In this document: positions 1 to 11,977 of the stretch, piece by piece | How positions within the stretch are numbered: the stretch's first letter is position 1 | Layout: every line of letters begins with the position of its first letter | NCBI GenBank assembly: GCA_030549175.1 | Contig: JAUKUA010000006.1 | Span: forward strand, 930,001-994,000 | DNA length: 64,000 nt | Reading direction: 5' to 3' | Source: Lasiosphaeris hirsuta | Lineage: Eukaryota > Ascomycota > Sordariomycetes > Sordariales > Lasiosphaeriaceae | Notes under the pieces: model-generated | Told to the model about the DNA's origin: nothing | What the model saw: only the letters and a program-made list of their open reading frames with translations | Databases searched by the model: none | Position numbers and translations under genes: made by a program

Positions 1-1652
1 CATGTTGGGGATAAAGTCTCGGTGGCCTGGGGCGTCAAGTATTGTGAAAGCCGTTGTCTCTGTCTCGAACCGATTTGTAGCGATGTCGATGGTAACTCCC
101 CGTGCTCTTTCCTCTGATCTTTGATCCAGCACCCAAGCGAGGGCAAACGATGTCTTGCCGATTTTTTCTGCTTCTTGCCTGAGTTTTTCGACTGTTCGCT
201 GGTCGATGACGCCAAGGTCAAGTAAAAGTCGCCCCATCATAGTGCTTTTCCCAGCATCGACATGGCCGACAACGACAAAACTTGCAGTCTTCTTCCTCTC
301 GCTCTTTTCGAATTCGGAGAGAACATCGAGGTTTTTGCTCTTGGGCAAGGGAGCGTCCTCGATCTTCAACCCCTTGACTTCGCCAGCCACAGCGTCTGCC
401 GAAGGACCCTTCTTTTTGGTCTGAGGGACGGCCGTTTTCTTCCCAGCTGTGGCAACTATTAGTCTACGCGTTAGCGCTTGCTTTTCCCTAAAAGCGAACC
501 TTTCGCCTGGGCTGCGAGAACCACATCATCTGGGCTTGGCTTGGAAAAAGCATCGAGGACAGACGGCGCGAAATCTGCGTAAGGCAAGGGATATAACTCC
601 GTCCTCTTGCGCCTGGGCGTGTCTGAGGGGTACCCGAAAAGGGTTTGGGCAAAGGATGACGGCTGAGCTTTCTCCGGGTCTGGAACGAGCTTTGGTTCTG
701 GTGCGGTCACTTGCTCGTTGCTGATTTCCACAAGGGGCTGTTGCGAGAGCTCCGTTCTACTTGGCTCGGCTGGTGTCAAAGGGTTGCGACCTTCGGCGGT
801 AGATGCTGAGGTCTTGAGACGCTTTCCGAATGCCCCGGCGAGCGGGCTGTTCTCTTTGGCCCGTGAAGTATCGTTGACAGAAAGCTCAGTCATTTTGGTG
901 CGAGTTTGCTCCATTGCCTCTTGAGCGCTTTTCTCCTCGGCCTTCTTCTTCCGGGCAGCTGCTAACTTTTGCAGCTTGGACATCTTTGGGGGAGACCCCG
1001 ACCCCCCCAGCAGGCCCACAAGTGGTCTCTGCGGTGGGATGAAGATGGTTTCCCGGTGCTTCGGGATGTTGCCCCACGGCATGTCCCGAAAGAAGGCGAC
1101 GAGTGATTCTCGAGGTTTGAGTGGAATTTCGGCCAGACGAGGCCCTTGCCGCAAATACTCATCTCCTTGACATACCGTCAACGAGATCCGAGAATATATC
1201 GGGGATGATTCCAGCTTGAACATTTGGGCACCCCTTACGGTCGATACATCCTTCGCCGTCCGGGATGATGAAGTATTATGTGCGCTCGGGGAGACATGCG
1301 ATCCGCGAGAGAAAGTAAAAGCAACAGGCTTACCATTTGTTGTCTGGGTGGCCTTTGGGGCTTTAGGAGCCTTGGGAGTCTTCTCGGGCGGGGAGATAAA
1401 TTTAGAGACGAGATATGTCACTGTCTTGTCGATGTCGTAGTAGTAGTGCCAGAGGGCCTCCTCTATCTGCTTGGTGGTGACTTTGGAAGCCTCGACCCCG
1501 AGAGCAGTCTGCACCTCGGCAGTCCCTTGCGCCATAAGGGCCTTGTCTTCCGAGCTAAGCTCGTCGCCCTCCTCCTCCTCCTCTTCATAACCGTCATACT
1601 CGTCTAGGACCTCCTCATAGTCCAGGTTCCGGACAGCTTGGTGGCGTGACAT
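1..1652 (-). CDS. HBS1: Hbs1-like translational GTPase (ribosome rescue), 3' end outside window
   Basis: Partner of Dom34/Pelota; this eRF3-like GTPase helps split stalled ribosomes in no-go and non-stop decay in the cytosol. Exon 1 is 1652..500 and exon 2 runs from 446 off the window, with a 53-nt intron at 447..499 that has a CTAAT branch region. Residues about 1-90 form an acidic Hbs1 N-terminal domain, with the signature [17 protein letters not shown] charged, low-complexity linker follows. The GTPase domain starts near residue 435, with G1 GHVDAGKS at about 445-452 and G3 DAPGHRDF just before the edge. The N-terminal domain separates it from eRF3 and EF-1alpha. The linker (residues about 100-380) is one open frame, but a short in-frame intron there cannot be excluded. 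It is divergent from CCT5, with about 690 bp between the two starts. Confidence 0.93.
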
Positions 1653-2339
1653 TTTGAATGTGGTGTGAAATCAACACGAAAGTGAAAAGGTGGACCAATC
1701 GTTATGCTGCGTTGGCCGTGGTAGTTCCAGTCAAGGGAGCGCAGGTTTTATTGATGAAGAGTCCTGGGCTGGTCGTTAGGTGCAGCTTTTCTGGTCGCTT
1801 GCGAAGTTACTTTGGTCGATTACTATTTCAAAACCACGGCTCTGGAAACTCAGTCCCTCGAGTCTAACGTGGTGTTTGTATTGTACGCCCTGTGGAAAGA
1901 GAATATAAAATTATTGTGCAGTATTTGTGGGAATGGGACCAGCTTGTATGTGTGGCAAAACATGCAGCATCATAGTGCGCTGGCATGATGGTGAAACGAC
2001 TTGAAGTTACTCTTGGGCGCTGTTTGGCGGGGTTGCTGCGTTTGTGCCGTCTTACCCCACTATGCTGGTGACTCCCCGGCGCAGGCGGTGAGTATTTGGA
2101 ACCAACCAGAACGCTGGGTCGGACTTATGGTCCCGCCGAAGCCAGGCAAGCGGCTCAATTTTCTGAGATTTGGATTTGAGCTTTGGTGATGCGAAGGTGC
2201 CTAGCAGCGGTGGACAAGAGCTTTGGCAATCCGATTTACACAACAGACCAACGTCAAATTCTCTCCCAAAAGCTCCACCCCCGCCAGCCTAACCCTCGCG
2301 CACCCCTCGAGGCCACAGCAACCACAGCAACCGCCCAAG
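1653..2339. promoter_or_regulatory. Shared divergent promoter region HBS1/CCT5
   Basis: These 687 bp separate the start codons of two head-to-head housekeeping genes and must hold both promoters and 5' leaders. No convincing ORF, TATA box or named operator was recognised. The stretch just before the CCT5 start is rich in CA/CCA. Confidence 0.6.
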
Positions 2340-4222
2340 ATGTCGATGAGTATGTCCTGTCTGCCCCTCACTTGCATGCGCACCGCGAACTAACACGATG
2401 TCTAGATCTGGATTTGTCGAATGGTAGGTATTCGCGCACCCCCTGCCGCTGGCACTAGACTGAACGATGTGTGTTACAGCTTCGGTGATGAAAGATGAGC
2501 AGGGCCGACCCTTCATCGTCGTTAGAGAGTACGTCGAGCCCCTTCCTCCCCGCGTCCGCGCGCCCGCACTCTCGCTGACCCCTCCCTCTCAAGCCAAGGA
2601 AAAAAGAAGCGCCAGTTTGGTAACGAGGCCGTCAAATCCCACATCCTTGCCGCCCGGACAGTTGCGAACATCGTCAAGACCTCATTAGGGCCCCGCGGCC
2701 TCGACAAGATCATCATCTCCTCCGATGGCGACATCACGGTGACAAACGACGGCGCAACCATCCTGCAGCAGATGGAGATTACAAACCATGTGGCCAAGTT
2801 GTTGGTGGAACTTTCCAAGTCACAAGATGATGAGATCGGCGACGGCACAACCGGTGTAGTTGTCCTTGCCGGCGCTCTCCTCGAGCAAGCGGCTGAGCTC
2901 ATTGACAAGGGCATCCACCCTATCCGGATCGCCGACGGCTACGACCAGGCCTGCGATATTGCAGTGGCGGAGCTTGAGAAGATATCGGATCTGATCGAGT
3001 TTAGCAAAGACGACACAGTAAACCTGCTCAAGGTCGCTAGGACGAGCTTGGGTAGCAAGATCGTCTCCAAAGCACACGACCAGTTTTCCAAGATTGCCGT
3101 GGATGCGGTGCTCTCGGTTGCCGATTTGGAGCGCAAGGATGTTGACTTTGAGCTGATCAAGGTTGACGGAAAGGTGGGCGGTTCGCTGGAGGACACACTT
3201 CTTGTCAAGGGTGTCATCATCGACAAGGATTTCTCCCATCCCCAGATGCCCTTCGAGGTCAAGGACGCCAAGATCGCCATCCTGACATGCGCATTTGAGC
3301 CCCCCAAGCCCAAGACTAAGCATAGACTAGACATTACGACCGTGGAGGAGTTCAAGAAGCTCCAAAACTACGAGCGTGAGAAGTTCATTGAAATGATTGA
3401 GCAAATAAAGGCGACCGGCGCAAACCTGGCCATCTGCCAATGGGGTTTTGACGACGAGGCAAACCATTTGCTCCTCCAAAACAAGCTCCCTGCGGTAAGA
3501 TGGGTTGGCGGTCCGGAAATCGAACTCATCGCTATTGCGACAAACGGCCGTATTGTCCCTCGGTTCGAGGACCTCACGGCCGCGAAGCTTGGCCAGGCTG
3601 GCATTGTTAGGCAAATGGAGTTTGGCACAACAAGAGAAAAGATGCTTGTCATCGAGGAGTGCGCCAACACGCGGGCCGTGACGGTCTTTGTTAGGGGAAG
3701 CAACAAGATGGTAAGTGGAGAGCTACTTTGATGTTGAAAATCTTCGCTAACCAAACTCTTCAGATTATCGATGAGGCTAAGCGCTCCCTCCACGATGCTC
3801 TCTGCGTGGTACGCAACCTCGTACGCGACAACCGCGTTGTGTACGGTGGTGGTGCGGCGGAAATTGCCTGCAGCTTGGCTGTCGAGGACGCAGCTGTCAA
3901 GGAGCCTGGTCTGGAGCAGTACGCAATGCGGGCGTTCGCGGAAGCTCTCGACGCTATTCCGATGGCGCTAGCAGAGAACAGCGGCCTAAACCCGATCGCG
4001 ACTTTGGCGGCGGTGAAGAGCCAGCAGGTCAAGCTTCCCGAAGGCCGTGGCCGGCTGGGTGTTGACTGCATGAGCTTGGGCTCAAATGACATGAAGAAGG
4101 CGTTTGTGATCGATCCTCTCATCGGAAAGAAGCAACAGCTCATGCTGGCAACGCAGCTGTGCAGGATGGTTCTCAAGGTGAATAATGTCATTGTGTCTGG
4201 GTCAGGGGACGATGATTATTAA
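2340..4222 (+). CDS. CCT5: T-complex protein 1 subunit epsilon (CCT5 chaperonin)
   Basis: Subunit of the cytosolic TRiC/CCT chaperonin, which folds actin, tubulin and WD40 proteins. There are five exons: 2340..2349, 2406..2423, 2480..2528, 2594..3710 and 3764..4222. Together they give 550 aa, close to the yeast subunit. The start is fixed by two tiny exons that rebuild the N-terminus [20 protein letters not shown], matching the family. ATPase motifs are visible: NDGAT near residue 77, GDGTT at 108-112, and the late YGGGAAE. The peptide [18 protein letters not shown] is nearly invariant in CCT subunits, and DRKDVDF-like and [10 protein letters not shown] segments point specifically to epsilon. 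Introns are 53-65 nt, clustered at the 5' end as is common in fungal housekeeping genes. Confidence 0.97.
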
Positions 4223-5623
4223 GAAGGGTATGGTGGGATGCGTTGATAACGGCAGGACCTCTTAAAGAGGCAACGAAAAAAGAAAGGCCCTAGGAATATA
4301 CATGAAGTGTATATATGAATGAAAACACATCCGTCCATATTGTGTGGACAGCATCCTTGGGTGATCTTACACGGGTGTCCCTAGCTTTTCCATCGCAGCG
4401 AAATATGCTACCTACACTGGAGTGAAGTACCCTGAACTGCACCCCTCGTCCACTGTTTGCAAATGATATTAATGTTGAACGCCTTTGTTCTATCTCGGAT
4501 ATCTGGCACTCTTAGATATCGATATCAAGAGACGGCCATCAGAAAACCAGAGTATCGCAGACACAGTCCTTCATCATGATGAGTCTTTGGAGATATTTGT
4601 CCCACACCTTTTTCCTGGTTTGATCAATATTGACATTTTCGAAGCGTTCATTAACGAAAAGGGTGACAAGCAATCGCTTAGTGGTGATGCACCGGCTGGT
4701 GAGTTTTACATTGGCTATGGCTATCTGCTAGAGCTCGATCACCACCCGGAAACTAATGTATTCAAAACAGACCCAGGTTTCTTATACGTCCTAGCACACC
4801 CCCCAACAAATAAAAGGGGCGCGGGGCTAGGCAGCTAGACAAGTGGTCTCTGATCAGCCGCCTAGGATTGCGCCAAAACCCCATAGGATTTTCCTTGGCC
4901 CCTATCAACTCGTCGGTGGCTAGTAGTGGCCCCTATCAGCTCGTCGGTGGCTAGTAGTAGGTCAACATCCAGCGGTATGGTCGGCTCAACTCTCACTTCA
5001 CCCTTTTTGGTTTCTCTTTTTCTCCTTGCCTTATTCAAAATAATTTACCAATCGGATTTTTATTCCAAACTATTAGGCTTCCTTTTCGATATCCGGATGT
5101 CCTGTTCTCACCACCCCTCATGCCACCACCATGCCCCTTCGCGAACAACATCTAAGATGGAGCGTCCAGGTTTCGATAAAATCAGGCAAGCTTTTATTTG
5201 TTATATAGTCTGTGGAAGAAAATATGTAGACAATGGTAAGAAATAAGTCAGGTTTCGGGTAATTGATGTTGTTTACTTTCCCTGAGTGCGCGCTCAAATG
5301 TTCTTGATGAGTGTAGAAGTGGAATTTAGGTTAGAGGGTGGTGGAACAGCAACTAGCCAACTGCAGGCAGTTGATGGGGGTCAAAATAAGCTTTGTGGGG
5401 GGAGGGCTCGGGAAGCTTGGTGCATTCAGAAAAGCAAGCGGGTCCCGGTGTCCAATCAGCGTCGGGGGCGCTCGATTGACGTTCCCTGTCTAAAAAAAAA
5501 ATTGCCGGTTTTTTTCCCTTGAGGACCCCTCCACTGTCAACAGTGAGAGAGCTTCTGGCAATTTCCTGCCTCCCCCAACCTAAGAAGCCACCATCCCGAT
5601 TCTCATACCCACCCATCGCAGCC
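4223..5623. other. Intergenic region CCT5-DBP9
   Basis: No recognised gene. The region is more AT-rich than its flanks, with several poly-A/T tracts. It holds a 117-codon open frame at 4485..4838 and a 106-codon frame at 4926..5246, neither with a recognisable domain. It also contains an exact-period 31-bp tandem duplication, listed separately. The CT-rich stretch before 5624 is the probable DBP9 leader. Confidence 0.5.
4897..4958. repeat. 31-bp direct tandem duplication (2 copies)
   Basis: Copy 1 is 4897..4927 and copy 2 is 4928..4958. They are head to tail and differ at one position, an A/G transition at offset 12. Each copy begins GGCCCCTATCA and ends GGTGGCTAGTAGT. The near identity suggests a recent duplication in non-coding sequence. 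Confidence 0.9.
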
Positions 5624-7715
5624 ATGAAGCGCAAACTAGGACAGAGTGAAGCGCCAGCGTCGACCCCGACCGAGACGCCCGTTACCAAGCCAGAGCACGC
5701 CGAGGAGGCAAAGTTCGAACAGGCAGAACCGAAGCAAGAAAAGAAGCAGCCAAAACAGGACCCGTCCTTCGCAGAGCTTGGTCTCGATCCTCGCCTGGTT
5801 CAGGCGGTAGCAAAGCAGAGCTTCGAGAAGCCGACACTAGTACAGCGCAAGGCCATTCCTCTGGCTCTGCAGGGCCAGGATGTGCTCTGCAAAGCGAAGA
5901 CTGGATCGGGAAAGACGGCGGCTTACGTCTTGCCTCTGATCTCAGGCATATTGAAGCGCAAGAGTGTATGTATTCTGCTCTTGAGGCTAGTGTTTGCGCG
6001 GTAGGAATTGTTGCTGACAGGAATGAATTGGTAGACCGACCCGACCTCCTTCACCGCCGCCCTTATTTTGGTCCCAACCCGCGAACTCGCCGACCAGGTC
6101 TTCAAGGCGATTGAGCTTTTCTCAGCCTTCTGCAGCAAGGATATCCAGGCCGCTAAGCTGACAGAGAATGTTTCGGATGTCGTTCAGCGATCGCTACTCT
6201 CCAATGTCCCCGACATTGTTGTCTCGACGCCCTCGAGGGCATGGCACAGTATCAACGCGGCAGGCCTCTCGCTAGAGAAGCTCCACTACCTAGTCCTGGA
6301 TGAGGCCGATCTCGTCTTGTCTTACGGATATGATGAGGACATGGAGAACATCTCGCGGACTCTGCCAAAGGGCGTGCAAACTATCATGATGAGCGCGACG
6401 CTCTCGGCGGAGCTGGACACACTGAAGAGCATCTTCTGCCGCAACCCGACATTACTGGACCTCAACGAGAAGATGGGAGCTGAGGACGAGAAGTTGAGCC
6501 AATTCTACGTAAAGTAGGTTGCATTGGCCCAAACCCCTATTGCCACCCCCTGCTAACAATCCGCAGATGTGGTGAAGATGACAAATGGTTGATTGCATAT
6601 CTCATCTTCAAGCTTCGGCTCATCAAAGGGAAGTGCTTGATCTTTGTGGCGGATATCGACCGGTCTTATCGCCTGAAGCTTTTTTTCGAGCAGTTTAGCA
6701 TCAGGAGCTGTATTCTGAACTCAGAGCTGCCGATAAATACACGGATCAAGGTGATTGACGAGTTCAACAAGGGATTGTATGACATCATCATCGCGTCCGA
6801 CGAGAAGAGCGAGATTTTTGGAGACGAGACGGCCGACGAAGAGACCTCAAAGAAGCAAAAGGATAAGCCAGAGAGCGACCAGCCCAAGAAGAAGCGGAAA
6901 ACACAAAAGGATCAGGAATACGGAGTGTCGCGAGGTACGGACGCCTGGCTACCGCCACCTAGTGGGTATTGCTGACCCAGAGTACAGGCATTGATTTTAG
7001 AAATCTTGCGGCCGTCGTCAACTTCGATCTACCAACCTCCGCTACCTCGTACCAGCACCGGATAGGCCGCACAGCTAGAGCCGGCCGAACCGGCATGGCC
7101 CTCTCTTTCGTTATCCCAAAGGAGCTCTACGGAAAGCACAAGCCTACCTCTCTGAGGAGCTGCGAAAACGATGAGAAGATTCTGGCCAAGATCGTTAAGC
7201 AGCAAGCGAAGCAGGAGAGGACAATAGAGCTTTACAACTTCAGCAAAAAGGAGATGGAGGCGTTTAGGTATCGCATGAATGACGGTAGGTCTTCAACAGT
7301 AGCTGTCTAGAGCTTTCAGGATGTGTTTTCTAACTTGCATGCAGCCCTAAGAGCGGTGACAAAAGTGGCGGTTCGGGAGGCAAGGACAAAGGAGTTGAGA
7401 CAAGAGCTTCTCAGGAGTGAAACACTAAAGCGGTACTTTGAAGAGAATCCTGCAGAGCTCTCTCATCTCAGACACGACGGCGAATTGGGAAGGTCAACGA
7501 GGACACAGGCGCATTTGAAGCACGTGCCAGACTATCTACTACCCAAGGAAGGGAAGAAGGCTTTGTCGTCGCAGGAGATTGGGTTCGTGCCTTTCAAGAA
7601 TGCCGACGCCAAAAAGAGAGGACACAAGAGAGGCAAGCCAAGTGGGCGGTCGTTTAAGGTTGGTGGCAAGAAGCGGGACCCGTTGAAGACATTCAAGGTG
7701 CGGCGGAAGCCCTAG
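5624..7715 (+). CDS. DBP9: ATP-dependent RNA helicase DBP9 (DEAD box)
   Basis: Nucleolar DEAD-box helicase of large-subunit (27S) pre-rRNA processing, orthologous to yeast Dbp9 and human DDX56. The exons are 5624..5965, 6035..6513, 6567..6934, 6988..7284 and 7345..7715, giving 618 aa in frame. Motifs appear in order: Q-motif region at 65-80, Walker A AKTGSGKT at 91-98, PTREL at 128-132, DEAD at 203-206, SAT at 234-236, and motif [12 protein letters not shown] near 420-429. The acidic/lysine-rich insert before YGVSRGIDF and the C-terminal stretch [14 protein letters not shown] followed by a basic tail are DBP9-specific. Four introns of 53-69 nt all carry GTA donors. The ATG at 5624 sits in a good CAGCC context and starts the usual basic/acidic N-terminal tail. 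Confidence 0.96.
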
Positions 7716-8111
7716 ATGTTGGGCTGTTTGGTAAAGTCATGTAGATATCCCTAACTGCTCAGGCACTGCACATTTTCAACTGGTCAGCTTTTAGTTTTGG
7801 CTGTTAGCAATGCAATATGTCAAGACTACTCGTTCATTTTCACCGTTACGCTGTCTTGGTTTATTAACGCCCTTTTTTCGGTTTGCTACAGGTGTGGTGC
7901 GAAAATGTGTCATTTCCATGGTTCAGCAAAAGACAATATCTTACCGCCCAACAAAAACAAAGACTTTTTCGAGATAAACCTTTAGAAATAGTTCAACAAA
8001 CTTGCAATCAACTGAGATTAACATGCTAGAATTCCGCAATGACATTCCAATCCCTCCCAATCGAGCAGTCATCGAAAGAGGGCGGTCAAGACGTGAGATC
8101 AAGACACAAAG
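7716..8111. other. Intergenic region
   Basis: An AT-rich 3' flank of DBP9 followed by the upstream region of the small ORF at 8112. No motif or gene was recognised. Confidence 0.5.
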
Positions 8112-8858
8112 ATGGATGAGAAGCGTTCATCTATCGCGCTTAGACACCACGAGCAGAAATGCCTCTTCATCGCGATGAAGCACGACCGGCTCGAAGCTAC
8201 CTTCCGCGCGGGTCTCGCACGCATGCGCCTCACGGAGACGGGGGCCGCTAAGAGACTACATGACTTCGCCGGCGGGTGTTGCGCGCAGGACGGGGAGGGC
8301 AAAACGGGCTGCGCAGAACATGCCTTTGTGGAGACGAGAGGGAGAGATGCAGGGGAGAGGGTCCAAGGCGAATGTGCCGCTGCGCTCGGCTGGCTGGAGG
8401 GGAGGGTGTGTCCGCGCATGGCGCTGGCGAAGACGATGGCCGCGGGCCGCGGGCTGGAGGCGGTCGGAGAGGAGTCCGGGCAGTGGGAGGCGCCACCAGA
8501 GTGGCTGGATGAGGTCGAGGTGAGGTGGAGGTGCTTTTCTGATCCCGAGTGGGATCGGAGGAGAGGGGAGAGTGGTTCGGAGGATGAGGAGGGGAGTGAT
8601 TATGGGGACGGTCGCTGGGGGGCTCCAGCTAGGTGGGTGTGTTATACGCCTGACACGGAGGTTGGGAGTTGGGATGGGGAGTCGGCTCAGGAGGATGTTG
8701 GCAAGGACGAGTTAGTGGTTGATGAGCCGACGGATGGTGAGCTGGTTATCGAGAAGGCCATGGCACAGGGCCTTTTTGCCCTGCGGACTGTCGCAGAAGC
8801 GAGCAATATGGGAAGCCCATCCGGCTCCAAGCTCAGCACTGAAACGGTGCAGTGCTGA
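8112..8858 (+). CDS. Hypothetical protein, 248 aa, single exon
   Basis: Not recognised. It is an uninterrupted 248-codon frame. The first half is Arg/Ala/Gly-rich with scattered Cys, and the second half is Glu/Asp/Trp-rich (QWEAPPEWLDEVEVRWRCF, then acidic GSEDEEGSDYGDG), ending TETVQC. No signal peptide, membrane segment or known motif is visible. Acidic, Trp-containing low-complexity proteins of this kind are common lineage-specific genes in Sordariomycetes. The frame is G-rich on the plus strand, and an overlapping minus frame is also long, so composition alone could keep it open. Expression data would decide. Confidence 0.45.
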   Translation: MDEKRSSIALRHHEQKCLFIAMKHDRLEATFRAGLARMRLTETGAAKRLHDFAGGCCAQDGEGKTGCAEHAFVETRGRDAGERVQGECAAALGWLEGRVCPRMALAKTMAAGRGLEAVGEESGQWEAPPEWLDEVEVRWRCFSDPEWDRRRGESGSEDEEGSDYGDGRWGAPARWVCYTPDTEVGSWDGESAQEDVGKDELVVDEPTDGELVIEKAMAQGLFALRTVAEASNMGSPSGSKLSTETVQC

Positions 8859-9136
8859 AGTTGTTGTAGAGTTGGACGTCATGCAGAAGAGATGAACGCG
8901 GGTGGTGCATGAATTGGACCCCACTCAGGGGTGGCGAAAGTACGCGATGACGCACCTGCTTCCCACTTCCCACGAGGTATCCGTATAGCTAGGTACGCAA
9001 GCTCGCCACAGATGTCGAGGCATAAAAACCAGCATCAAAACATTATCCTTGCTCATTGCCAGACATATCCTATCTTGCCGAACAACTTGCATATCCAATC
9101 AAAGCATTTATCTTCAACTTCATCACAATCACCACG

Positions 9137-9352
9137 ATGCCTATCGGACCCGGAATCACTCAGTCTTCTGGACAGCAACAGCAGCAAAGCCGTTCCACCC
9201 AGACCCAATCCCAAACCTCGCAGCCGACCGGTGCCGGAGTCAATACTGGCGCCGGGACAATGAGGTCCAAGACCGAGGCCGAGTTGGAAGCCGATAAGCG
9301 GTACGAGGAGAGGATGGAAGAGGAATACGCCAAGAGAGAGGGAGGCGCTTGA
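9137..9352 (+). CDS. Small disordered protein, 71 aa
   Basis: Short ORF starting in a good context (ACCACG before ATG). The N-terminal half is a Gln/Ser/Thr-rich disordered stretch (residues about 9-40). The C-terminal 25 residues form a charged helix, RSKTEAELEADKRYEERM, ending YAKREGGA. Small fungal hypothetical proteins with a similar charged C-terminal helix exist, but I know of no assigned function. The longer frame starting at 9056 uses a non-ATG codon and was not used. Confidence 0.5.
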   Translation: MPIGPGITQSSGQQQQQSRSTQTQSQTSQPTGAGVNTGAGTMRSKTEAELEADKRYEERMEEEYAKREGGA

Positions 9353-10008
9353 AGCAAGGGAATTTACCTATCTTGCAGATTGAGCTGCGAGGGTATTAAA
9401 AGCAATGGGGGCATAAGATAGAAAATACGACAAATCTCTTCGATAGCTCCAAGTCGCGTTGCGGTTTCGGGTCTCTAGGTGTTGTGTGATATGTGGGTGG
9501 ACTGTTTCTGGGGGCAAGGGGTAGGGGCAGGGGCTGTCTATCGTCTGGTCTAGAAGGGATAACGGAGCTATATTCCCTCCGTCCGCTTCCCAAGGTAGTG
9601 GGGCCGTCGACGAGAGGAGGAGGGCTGGCAGGCACAACCTGCCTACCAGTATGCCAAATGTAGAAAGGGCGTAAATACCATGAGACCGCCCCCCTCCTCA
9701 CCGTATATTTTTTTCTTCGGTTTCCCCCTCAAAACAAGACCCCAGCATCCTTTGATTGTCGAGTATCGGGGCAAAACGGAGACCCAAGTAAAACATCGAT
9801 TTTGATTAGTGCATAATATGTCTCTTACCTTCAAGAGTCTATAAATCCGGCGGTCTATTTCACACTCTAAATTCAATGCAGTACTTGTACGAAGCAGCCA
9901 TGCATCCTTCAAAAGATATTAAGGGTAAATCTTCCCATCCGACAGCGTCCCACCTCTTCTATCCGGTTGCGTCTCACCAACCTTCATACCATGTGACATG
10001 CATACAAC
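9353..10008. other. Intergenic region
   Basis: Convergent gap between the small ORF (plus) and the GH47 gene (minus). No gene was recognised; short overlapping frames on the minus strand look like chance. Confidence 0.5.
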
Positions 10009-11977
10009 TCACGAGAACGGCGGCCGCTCGTACCCAGAGGCTATCCGGATCGGGTGGCACTCGGTATTATACACGAACTGGTTCGTATGGTCGGCCTGAA
10101 CCTGCCACACGGCGTCCTAAAGACAATCCGCATCAGTTTCTCCCACCCCCACATGATACAGGGCAGGAAGGGGCTTGACGTACCTCAGCATGAATCAGGT
10201 AACTATACTTCAACACCTCGGCAAACCAGAAACTCTCCTGGAAGTTGGAATAGTTGCCGCCGCCAGGGATATTCACATTACTAATGCTCGAGTACCCACT
10301 GCCGACCGCACACGTCCTGTTGACCGCCAGGAACGCGTCCCACGCCCACTCCTGGTACTTGGTATCACCCGTAGCGCGATAGGCGTAGTACATACTCTCA
10401 ATGACCTCGGGCCGCAGCACGTATCCGCTGTTGCTGATCCAGAACCCGGACGAGTTGTAAAAGGACGCCTGGCCGTTGGGCGGCGCCGGGTTGTTGCTCG
10501 CGTTGAGCGCCGTCCGACTGTCCTGCCACTGGAAGATCTCGGGCCCGATGCCCGTTGCCGTCGAAATGTACGTGTTGCGGCACGCGTCGACCAGCTCCAG
10601 CCCAAACTCCACGTACCGCGGCTCGTTGAGCGTGAGTCCGCCCAGGATGAAGTTGCCGCCGTTGAAGCAGGCCACTGTATGCGCGCAGAGATCAGTCTTT
10701 CGTGTCACCCCCGTGTCTGCCGAAGAGGGCGGATGGGTCGCATGAAGGGGGGGGGGGGCTGGCAGAGGATAAAGGGGTAACGGCCAAACTTACAGTGCTC
10801 TGACACAAACTGCAGCGTCCGATTGTTCCACATGGCTAGGTACGTTAGATCCGGCCTCGATGTCGGGTGCGACACGAGGTACTCCATGGACGAGTCGGCA
10901 GCGAGGGTCCAGCGGTCCCTGTACTCGGCGAAGCGCACGGGGTCGTACAGGAACATCTTGATCAGATACTCGTAGAAGCTGTCGTCGCTACCGCCCCAGC
11001 CCCCGTCACTGTCCAAGAAAAGTCCCGACGAAATGTTGACATTGGTGCCTAGCAGACCTGGGAACGGCTCGCCGACGTTTTTGGGTCTGGGTTCGAGCAG
11101 GTACCGCTCGGCTCTCTGCGCCAGTCTCCCGTACTCGGGGTCCCCGGTTAGATCGCTCAGGCGGGTCCACTCCAGCACGAGCGTGCCGATGGTCGCGATG
11201 CCATTGCTGTCTGACCCGGTTTTGCGCGGCGGGCCGAACCGTATGTTGTTGTCAGGCACACCACTTGGCGTGTCAAAGGCAACCTTGAGATTGTCTGCCA
11301 GGCGCTTGGCCTGGTGAAGGACGGCATTGACATATCTCGTGTCATAGGTTTGGTTGCCCAGCGGGCCTGTCATCAAGTCATAGGCTGTGCGCCTCTGTCA
11401 GCTTGGGGTCCAGACAAGGGGCTCAAGTACTCAACCTGAAATCAGCCCGCCGAGATACCGAATCGTAGTCTCAAACAGCGACACTTCAGTGGTTGTGTTG
11501 TCAAAGTTGATATCCGGTACGTATTCCAGAATCTTCTCCACCACCTTCCAGTCCCTCATGATGAGCGCCGTGCTGAATGCATCGATGGCGCTTGCGCCCC
11601 ACCCGTTTCTATAAGTAGCAGCCCGTCCCCTGTCAGCATGCACACAAACATATCCCAGGCAGAAGCGAGAAAACAAACCTATCGTCGTAGTATGTGTTGT
11701 TGACCGGCCGCAGCGAATCATGCGGGAACGCATACTTGTAGTACCCGTCCCATGAGATCTGAAACGCCTGCTTGACGGCGTCTGCCCTAGCCTGGTTCAC
11801 GACGTACTGCGCCGGCGACCCTCCATAGTGAGGGCGGACGTCCCTCGGCCGCGGCAGGCGATGGCGATACGGAGTACTGACTCCAGGAGTTGCGGCGGCC
11901 ACTTGGAACGCGCATCCCAGAAGGGTGACGACCAGCGCTGCCACCATCACCACCACGCGGGTATCGAGGAGGTGCAT
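10009..11977 (-). CDS. Secreted class I alpha-1,2-mannosidase (GH47)
   Basis: Removes alpha-1,2-linked mannose from N-glycans; secreted fungal members resemble Aspergillus msdS. Exons in transcript order are 11977..11679, 11608..11436, 11384..10794, 10674..10184 and 10116..10009, giving 553 aa in frame. Residues 1-29 form a signal peptide (hydrophobic [17 protein letters not shown]). GH47 hallmarks are [43 protein letters not shown], the acidic motif [24 protein letters not shown], and the C-terminal [12 protein letters not shown]. The last exon carries the catalytic-region Glu and is easy to miss because it is only 108 nt. The third intron (10675..10793, 119 nt) is longer than the others and carries a run of 12 G on the plus strand. 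Short catalytic form without a transmembrane anchor, so extracellular rather than Golgi-retained. Confidence 0.95.

Noticed and set aside
4485..4838. 117-codon plus-strand frame in the CCT5-DBP9 gap
   Set aside because: No domain, no conserved-looking motif, AT-rich surroundings with a tandem repeat; a chance frame is as likely.
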